The notes beneath the pieces were generated by a model. The model searched no databases. It worked only from the letters and a program-made list of their open reading frames with translations, and was not told the origin of the DNA. The translations under genes were made by a program, and so were the position numbers. From contig NHZP01000008.1 of assembly GCA_003313425.1 (NCBI GenBank), positions 186,001 to 250,000 of the forward strand: 64,000 nucleotides of DNA. Reading direction: 5' to 3'. Every line of letters begins with the position of its first letter. The first letter of the stretch is position 1. This stretch comes from Pseudopyrenochaeta lycopersici (lineage: Eukaryota > Ascomycota > Dothideomycetes > Pleosporales > Pseudopyrenochaetaceae). Shown piece after piece: positions 56,970 to 64,000 of the stretch.

Positions 56970-59596
56970 TCAGTCACTGTCCACATCGTCCGGAATTGTC
57001 TGCCTAGGGGCAGAATGCTCTGGGCGCCAGTTGTGGGGCGTTTTGTTCCTTTCCCTCCCCTTTCGTGTTGGCGTTGTAACACCAGAGTCTACTCTACCGT
57101 GGCTACGTGCCGAATCAGAGGAAGGCGGAGTGATGTTAACGCCATCAAACTGAGTGGACAGGGAATCTACCACTTCGGTATCTCCCACACTATCATTCCT
57201 ATATCTTTGCGAATCCGGCGTATGCGGTCTAGGATCTCTTGGGAATGTATGCCCGCTAGATGCTGTAATACCTTTCGTCCGAGCAGCGGGCCTATTTGCT
57301 ACAACTATGTTAATTGGGTTTGTTGAATTCGACAGGCAATCTCGACGCACCCAGGTGTTCGTTCAACACGTCCTTGCCGCTTTTGAGAACGCCCAGCTTC
57401 TGTCGGAGTGAAGCGCGCTCTTCACGCACATCCTCTGATTCTGCGGCAACTGCTTGTAGCTTTGCGTCGCTCAAATCGGCGATCATGGATGGAGAGAAAA
57501 TCCCAGAGAGGTCCTTGATCAGACAATTCTCAATGGCAAGAACAGTAATGTTAGTGACAAATACTGAAAGAGCGTACTGTTCCAGTGTTAGCAGATTCCG
57601 TTTGGTTGGACCGTAAATGTGGTTGACGAACCTTATAATATGTTTGCATCAGATCTAGAATTTCTGTGTTTGTGAAACCGTCAATTGACTCGGTAAGAAG
57701 AGTGCCTGTAGCACCTCGTGAAGTCACTGAAGCTGTTTGCTGTCCAGATTGGCCCATCATTTCCTGACTTCCGAATTGAGCAGCGGGATTGGGGTACCGT
57801 GCTGCTCTCCTCAATTCAATCTCTCTGATAAAGCTTGGGTCGTATGTGATGGGATCCAGTTCGGTATAAGGCATCAGCAGCTCTTCAAGCTTTGCCTCAA
57901 CATTGGACCACCTTCGTTCTAACTCAGGTTGGATATGTTTCAGCCATAACATACTACATGTTACTTGATCCATTAGACTGGCCAAAGCCTCCTTAACGTA
58001 AGTCTCAACGGCTTGAAATATGCGTTTCAAATGGAGCGCCGCAATGTATCCCCATGCTTTGGATTGCTGACTGAATATCTGGCCGATTACGCAGGGATTG
58101 ACACAGGAGGGTAGTCCTGATGGCCGACTTTGACGGACGTATTCGCCTATGTGGTTTTTCAAAAATTCATTTCGGTGGATGTAGATTGGCTCATCGACAT
58201 AAGCGTCGTACTCATTGGAGACGGGCGACGAGTTCAGGTCGACCAAGGACGCTGACATGGCTAATGGTTGTTCATGCGAGATGTTACATGTATGACCTTT
58301 ACGGTACATGATATGAGCGAATGCTATATTCAAGTTCTGGATCTCGGTACGCAACCGAGTAGAGTTTCGTTCATTTGGCGCAGAGAGCGCGAAGAACTGG
58401 TTGTTGTAAATACCGCGAAGTGCATCGTTGGTAAGTGCCTGGAACTTCTCGGCGTGCCCGGTAAGGTAACGGCGCTGTTGACCACTGCTCTCGCGGGCAT
58501 TTCCCAAGCACTTGAGGCGAGATTGGGTGGTGGCAATCGCATCTTGAACAGTCGTCACGAGAGAAGGAAGCTCGTTACCAATATGTTCGAGTAGCACGCG
58601 CGATAGCTTGGCTCGAAGCTCTGCAATACCGACATCTTTGCGAGGGAAAGACGACCACACACCGCTTACAAAGAATTTCTGTTCGATATCGTCGCGCTCA
58701 GCATCTGTGTGGTCTTTTGTCTTGAAGCTTCGGTTCCGGACCACATGCCAGCGATATTTGAATGCATACCTCTCATTTTTCGCGAGCTTAATTAATAGTT
58801 TTTCTTTATGGCCACCGCAATCGACCAAGTCGGGCTTGGTGATAATACCCATAGTGCGCAATCCTTTTGGGTCACACTGTTCTAAAGGCGTCCAGATCTT
58901 TTGCACATCGGCATCGTGGGAGGCATCTATGACAGCCAAGATGATGGACTTTTCGTCGAGCATGTAGCGCTTCACGACATCCATGACTCTCTGAGCCCCA
59001 TCGCCACCTTCGAGTTGTTTTTCGATGATGCCAGGTAAGTCCACGATAGTGAGAGATGGTAGGTCCGGGCCTGAATATCGGATCCGCAGAATATCATCGA
59101 AGAAATGATCTTTCTTCAGTTCGCTTTTGAGTGCCATATGCTTAGTAGCCTCACTGATTATCGAAGGGAAACTGAAATCGCCACGAGACGAATAGGTCAG
59201 CTGAAACTTGCCAAGCTCATGACGCTGTGCCTCTGATCTTGATTTGCCGGGGGTGATAGTGCATACTATCTCCACCCTTGGCCCCCTCCGAAGGACCACT
59301 TCGGAAGCGAACGTAGTGCATGTACAATCGTCGGAAGGGAATCGTAGGCGAGTGAGGCCTTCGAGAACTGAGCTTTTGCCCGAAGATTGTTCCCCACAAA
59401 CGATCAATTGAGGCAAACTGATACCATAATGGCCAAGGCCTTGGCTACGAAGCTCATCGATCTTATCTAGTAATTGGACTTGCTGCGGTGTCTGAAGCTG
59501 TTCGAGCGTACCCGCCCCTGGGGCCTCTTCTACCATTGTGCCGACTCGTGATGTAGTGTCATAGAATCTTGGAGATGTGGGAGTTATGGGTTGCAT
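56970..59596 (-). CDS. Dynamin-like GTPase
   Basis: Predicted exons 59596-57632, 57576-57351 and 57304-56970, giving 841 aa. The GTPase domain carries G1 GEQSSGKSS, G3 DLPG and G4 TKPD. A dynamin middle/stalk region follows. The GTPase effector domain (YALSVFVTNITVLAIENCL...) starts right after intron 1 (55 nt). A second intron (46 nt, GTGCGT...CATAG, branch ATTAAC) leads to a Ser/Thr/Pro-rich tail of about 110 residues. Without that splice the frame ends in TAA at 57310 after the GED. The open frame extends upstream to 59674 only from GTG, so the ATG at 59596 is taken. Fungal relatives of this Mx-like type are numerous and mostly of unknown role; membrane remodelling is inferred from the family. 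Confidence 0.82.
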
Positions 59597-60852
59597 ATTT
59601 TGGAACGAGTGTGAGAAATTATGAGCTTGCTTTGGTCTTGACAGGATTTGGCTATCGTTGTAGAACAAGTCCACCTATTTATGTTCGTTGGCCATGTTGA
59701 ATCATTCGTCTCCCGCCATCCAATATTAGGCAATATCGCCAGTGCTTCGGATAAGTTCTATTATTTGGGGCCAAGATTGCAGTGCGGAGCGCTACCGCTT
59801 TGCGTATGCACTCTTCAAGACCAATCGCTTCGAACGAGGACAATGAAACATCATGGCGACACTCTTAGAACGCGCTTGGGGTAAAATGATGGTCCAAAAA
59901 GAGCCAAATCTCCGCAATTAGAGGAGCAGAGAATGATCTGAGAATGACGTGTAAAGGGTAAATGGGTGTGATGGATACGTTGGGTGGTTCTGAAATGTCG
60001 CATCCTCAACAATGGCGCACTTACAATAAGGCTGAGGCATTAGCGAGACTCGGTGAACCATGAGGTTGTGTAGAAATCTGCCTTGCGGCAGAGCCAACGC
60101 AAGTTTCAGCATCTAGTAAGTGTATTCCATGCAATAAGATGTGCTGAGCTATAGATTACCCATGTTTGGATCTACGTACGGTTTCTGGAGCGATGACAGA
60201 TCTTGGTGCACTGAGCGCTGTTCTAAAATAGCACTAGTTCTCTGAAAAGGGTGCGACGTCTGTACATAGCACCATCCTCATTTGCCTCCCCACCCTATTC
60301 AGGATGTGCCATACATAGCAGCTGAACAACAAAAATGGGCGCGTAGTTGTAATATGCTTGCACGACGAATGAGCCGTCTGGCCCGGGGCATGCGACCGTA
60401 AGCGCAGCACCGAGAATGGAAGGAATTTGTGGCGTCAACCTGAGTGCGGCACAGTGCATATGCGTTCCAGATAGAACCCTTAGCTCCAATGCGATCCAAC
60501 AGCGTAGTTGGCGATAGTTCGTGTGCGATCCGAGCCGTTGGGTCAAGGTTTCATCGATAGGAACTGAAACTTGAGGCGTGAACATGAGTGAGGCACAGCA
60601 ATCTGAAGCGGACACCACGCAACGCTAACACATAACAATTGCTGACGCGTCATAGCAAGTAGTTACCACAGACACTTATGTCACTATGAGCTGCGATGTT
60701 TTTAAGCCTCGTTATTACAACGCTGAAGATGCATACAAGAAAATATCCAGCGAATACGCAAAAAGTCTCTTTCTCCATGTGGCATAACTTGAGAGAATGC
60801 ACATTGAGTAAGACTTGTAGCTATCCTTGTTGCTTGTACTACAGGAAACAAA
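59597..60852. other. Intergenic, 1.26 kb
   Basis: Promoter side of the dynamin-like gene and 3' flank of the ankyrin-like gene. No gene recognised. Confidence 0.4.
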
Positions 60853-63800
60853 TCAGGTATCCCGAAAAGACGCTGCACTGCGAACCGATGTTGCATTATC
60901 CGAATCGATCCTCAGCGCTTGAGCTCGTTTTAGGCCACTCAAAGCTAGAGTCTTGTTGCCCGGTAGTGTTCCCTCTCCCTCCTTTGTTCGACTGTCGATG
61001 CGTTTTGTAAATTTCTGTGTGACTTGAAGAAGATCAGGGCCAAATTGCTGCCAAAAGAAGTCGATTGTCTTCTCGGAGACCCCGTCATTACCAAAAGCCT
61101 CGAAAAGTTGCATGGCTTGGGATTCCGACATCCACCAACGTATGACGTTGTCTGTGAACAGCTTGAGGACATCCAAGCGATTGTTAGAGATTGCGTAATG
61201 TATGGCAGTCCATAGCTTCTTGTCTGTCTTGAGCATCAATCCTGCTCCATTGCTAATTGTCTCCACTTGCCAATCGAGATACCTTATACCACCATATTTT
61301 GATACTAGCAGCTGCCTCACAGTCTCGATATTGCCTTCTGCAAATGCCCAACTGAAAGCATCTCGACCATTTTGGTCTTGGACCGGACAATACGGGCATC
61401 GCTTCGTGATCTCGCGGATAACAATCTGCCATTCTGGGCTTTGGCGCTGTACAATATCGATGAGGAGGCCCCAGGCAGTCGATTCTGGCCCAGACATGAC
61501 TTCGTGAAGGTAAACTAAAACCCCATACGGGTCATCACCGTCAACGCAGTCAGAAGCATTGCGAGCATAGTCTTTATCTCGAGCGAGTGTTGTTTGGGAT
61601 GGATATTTGCTCTCCTTGTCCAGAGCATTGAACATCTCCAGCGTAGTCATATTGAATGACTGAGAAAGATGTCTTTGAAATACCATGATCCTTAGTCGCA
61701 CAAACAGGTGATTGATGGCATTCCTAACGTCCTTGGTAAGTTCAACGGATTCAGAGCGCTTGAGGTCTGCGATGATAAACTCTGAAAATTTTTCATCGGG
61801 TCGCTTGTCCGCTTTCCGGTACTTTAGCTCCCAGCAAATAAACCAGGATTTGGTTAGAAACCATTCCCAAATCTGTGCCACGGTAGCACCATGCATCAAG
61901 GAATTTCTCGCCCATTGGAGCTTGTTTTCCGTCTCTTCGCTATCGCCATTTGATAGGTCTTTCGCCGCCGATGCTACGACTTTGTCGAAGGCATCTCGCA
62001 CTGGCGAGCTGCAACCCCAAGATACAATAGTGGGAATAATACAGAGGATCGCGTCTGTTTTAGATCCAAGCCCATTCTCCACGAAGGCATCGATGATTTG
62101 GTTGACAACCGGATTTTCGATACCGTAGCCCTTTCTTCCAATCGTGAAAGTTGACTCCCCCAAGGGCTTCTCGCTCGATACCAATAATGCCCACAAAAAG
62201 CTAGAAAACATTTCCTGGGCGCACATCGTTGGTATAGAGTTTTGGGTCGAGGAGATGAAAACCTTTTGTTCGCCGTCGAGTACAGAATCGTCATGCGGTA
62301 TTGCGTTCCAGCCGAAGAAGCGATATGAATGTCGAGGCATCTGTGAGCCTTTCAAGACCGGGATATAAGCCATATAATCATCCGGTGATCTCTTCCATAC
62401 CGCAGCGTATCCAGATGAACTATTATTAAAGTTTAATATTATGTGTGGAAACTCCACTGACTGTGCACACGCCCACGCTTGAAGGCGTTCCTCAGGGTTC
62501 TCGAAGTCCTCGATGTTAGGATTGGTGATACCGAGGATCCTACGTAACCTTTCATTCTGAAATGGTTGGCGCCATTCTTCCTTTAGATGCGATGTCAACT
62601 GTTGACATTGCGCCAGACATGACCAATATCCCAGAGCAATGGCTGCCTCGATTTGGGACGTATCTGCCCGCCAGTGCTGGTAGCGCCCTGTATCTTCGTC
62701 CCGCTCTCTGTATAGAGAGATGAATAGTTGGTCCATGTCATGTGACGGACAGCGAGTAGAATCTCCCGAGCTGAGGGGAATGTACTGTCCTTGGGCATCT
62801 GCACGCTCCGAAGCACACCCAAACTTGGTGTACAAAGTTCTGCATCCGTTTAGATTACCTTCAAAGTCGGACAAAATCACTGATGCTGCCGTAGATATTG
62901 TCAGCGCCGCCGCAATCGCACCTGATCGGCCCTCTACCATATCATCTGTCCATACTTGTAAAGCTGGCGTTGTCGGACCCACTGAGGTGAGCTGACTTAG
63001 ACGGGCACGGAAATGCCAAAGCATCGCAGCAATGTTAGGCTGCGTATTGCCCTCTCCAGATTCTTGTGATAAAAGCCACTGGCGATCTTCCTTGGGTCGC
63101 TCGAAAGATGCCCAGATAACCGCTTTATCTCCAATCTTCATGATGTGTTTTGGACAAGCCCCTTTTTCTGTGTGGGCAGGATTCCAACGAGATAGTCTCC
63201 AAGAGCATGTAGGTATGACCTCCGCGAATGCATCTCCATCATGCTGGCGGCTTCGATAGATCTCAAAAGTCAACCAGTCAAGTTCATGTCCTTCCATATC
63301 GGCACTCGTTAGCTGGTCGCTTTCCGCCTTGTGGTCCCCAGCAGGGTTGGTGCCAGAAGGACTAACTTGCTCAAAGGAACTCCTACTTAGCAAGTTATCG
63401 GTAGCGTCAAGCCGCTTCGTTCTGATTGAAGCCCGCAGCACGCTCATGATCATTACTGCGACAACCTGGTAAACAGATATGGCCGAATGAACGCCACGAA
63501 GTCCAACAAATTGGAGTATGAACCCAATTATGGTCATGATACTTGCCACCCATGTAAGATTCCGTTCCGTTACGGTGACAGGCCTTCTCCAGGATGTAGT
63601 ATAATACCGTAACGGCTTCTTGGCATCGCTGTAGGCAAAGGAATCGAAGGTTTGGTCGCCCACCACTTGGCCTCCAGGCTGAATCCAGTACATATGAGAT
63701 CGCCTTATACGCGCACTTGGGGACGAACTTGTAGGATCAGACGCAGAAACCGTGGTGGACGTCTTGGAGCTTTTATTTCCCACCGTCTTAGCTGATACTG

Positions 63801-64000
63801 GGCCGGATGAGTCGATAGAGTCACATCTGAGTTGCCGTCTCTTGAATGTACGCTCAATAGTACTTTGTTCGATTAATGCTGAGCACATGAACATGCCGGC
63901 AGACAATAGAACGGTACCTACGATTGTTGTCGGCAACGCCCAAGGTGGTGGCAATGCGTCCTCCTTCAACAATTTTCGAAAAGCTGTTGCCCATATAGCG
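60853..64000 (-). CDS. Membrane protein with ankyrin-like C terminus, 5' partial
   Basis: Open frame from the right edge of the window to TGA at 60853, at least 1048 residues, with no intron visible. The start lies beyond the window: the frame runs unbroken to base 64000 and the first listed start-like codon near 63972 is TTG. Near the visible N terminus are three or four hydrophobic segments (PTTIVGTVLLSAGMFMCSAL; then VASIMTIIGFILQFVGL and VYQVVAVMIMSVL). The long middle region has no domain I recognise. Around 160-80 residues before the end are helix pairs of ankyrin type (DQNGRDAFSWAFAEGNIETVRQLL; TAIHYAISNNRLDVLKLF). Such TM-ankyrin proteins are common accessory genes in Pleosporales; function unknown. 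Confidence 0.7.
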   Translation of the reverse strand, partial: AIWATAFRKLLKEDALPPPWALPTTIVGTVLLSAGMFMCSALIEQSTIERTFKRRQLRCDSIDSSGPVSAKTVGNKSSKTSTTVSASDPTSSSPSARIRRSHMYWIQPGGQVVGDQTFDSFAYSDAKKPLRYYTTSWRRPVTVTERNLTWVASIMTIIGFILQFVGLRGVHSAISVYQVVAVMIMSVLRASIRTKRLDATDNLLSRSSFEQVSPSGTNPAGDHKAESDQLTSADMEGHELDWLTFEIYRSRQHDGDAFAEVIPTCSWRLSRWNPAHTEKGACPKHIMKIGDKAVIWASFERPKEDRQWLLSQESGEGNTQPNIAAMLWHFRARLSQLTSVGPTTPALQVWTDDMVEGRSGAIAAALTISTAASVILSDFEGNLNGCRTLYTKFGCASERADAQGQYIPLSSGDSTRCPSHDMDQLFISLYRERDEDTGRYQHWRADTSQIEAAIALGYWSCLAQCQQLTSHLKEEWRQPFQNERLRRILGITNPNIEDFENPEERLQAWACAQSVEFPHIILNFNNSSSGYAAVWKRSPDDYMAYIPVLKGSQMPRHSYRFFGWNAIPHDDSVLDGEQKVFISSTQNSIPTMCAQEMFSSFLWALLVSSEKPLGESTFTIGRKGYGIENPVVNQIIDAFVENGLGSKTDAILCIIPTIVSWGCSSPVRDAFDKVVASAAKDLSNGDSEETENKLQWARNSLMHGATVAQIWEWFLTKSWFICWELKYRKADKRPDEKFSEFIIADLKRSESVELTKDVRNAINHLFVRLRIMVFQRHLSQSFNMTTLEMFNALDKESKYPSQTTLARDKDYARNASDCVDGDDPYGVLVYLHEVMSGPESTAWGLLIDIVQRQSPEWQIVIREITKRCPYCPVQDQNGRDAFSWAFAEGNIETVRQLLVSKYGGIRYLDWQVETISNGAGLMLKTDKKLWTAIHYAISNNRLDVLKLFTDNVIRWWMSESQAMQLFEAFGNDGVSEKTIDFFWQQFGPDLLQVTQKFTKRIDSRTKEGEGTLPGNKTLALSGLKRAQALRIDSDNATSVRSAASFRDT

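Noticed and set aside
59597..59674. Upstream extension of the dynamin-like frame beginning at 59674
   Set aside because: It begins with GTG, not used as a start in nuclear fungal genes; the ATG at 59596 is preferred.

Overview
The window reads as nuclear DNA of a filamentous ascomycete, most likely a dothideomycete of the Pleosporales type. The support is indirect: intron-containing housekeeping genes of fungal type (TAF2, MSH1, HEM12, FCY1, CFT1, YDJ1), introns of mostly 44-65 nt with CTAAC/CTGAC-like branch points, and typically fungal families (DUF3659/LEA repeat protein, LMBD1, CHAT protein, 2EXR and F-box proteins). No tRNA, rRNA, intact transposon or CRISPR array was recognised. Exon joins were worked out by hand from frame, GT-AG signals and family continuity, so they are predictions.

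Layout. 0.5-11 kb: TAF2 (-), a small Cys-rich orphan (+), a two-exon 2EXR-like gene with no visible start (-), and an IQ-motif gene (+) with a 13-nt microexon. 11.8-17.0 kb: a 1722-aa LEA/DUF3659 stress-type protein (+). 17.9-23.6 kb: a CHAT caspase-like protein (-), divergent from an orphan beta-rich protein (+). 24.2-41 kb is the dense housekeeping block: a dienelactone-hydrolase-like/NTF2-like fusion (-), mitochondrial MSH1 (-), HEM12 (+), FCY1 (-), a YDJ1-type DnaJ (+), CFT1 (-) and LMBD1 (+). 42.1-43.7 kb: an F-box-like gene broken by a frameshift. 46.2-47.8 kb: a secreted choice-of-anchor B protein. 49.6-50.7 kb: a DHDPS-family aldolase. 50.7-57.0 kb: about 6.2 kb with no recognisable gene. 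57.0-64 kb: a dynamin-like GTPase (-) and the 3' part of a membrane/ankyrin-like protein (-) that runs off the right edge.

The genes form no pathway cluster. Head-to-head pairs (MSH1/HEM12, 115 bp between start codons; CFT1/LMBD1; FCY1/DnaJ; CHAT/orphan) suggest shared promoters. Points most worth a second look are the CHAT/orphan pair, the GC-AG intron of MSH1 placed directly after the mismatch-recognition codons, the IQ-gene microexon, the higher-order A/B repeats of the LEA protein, and the gene-empty block beside the dynamin and ankyrin-like genes.
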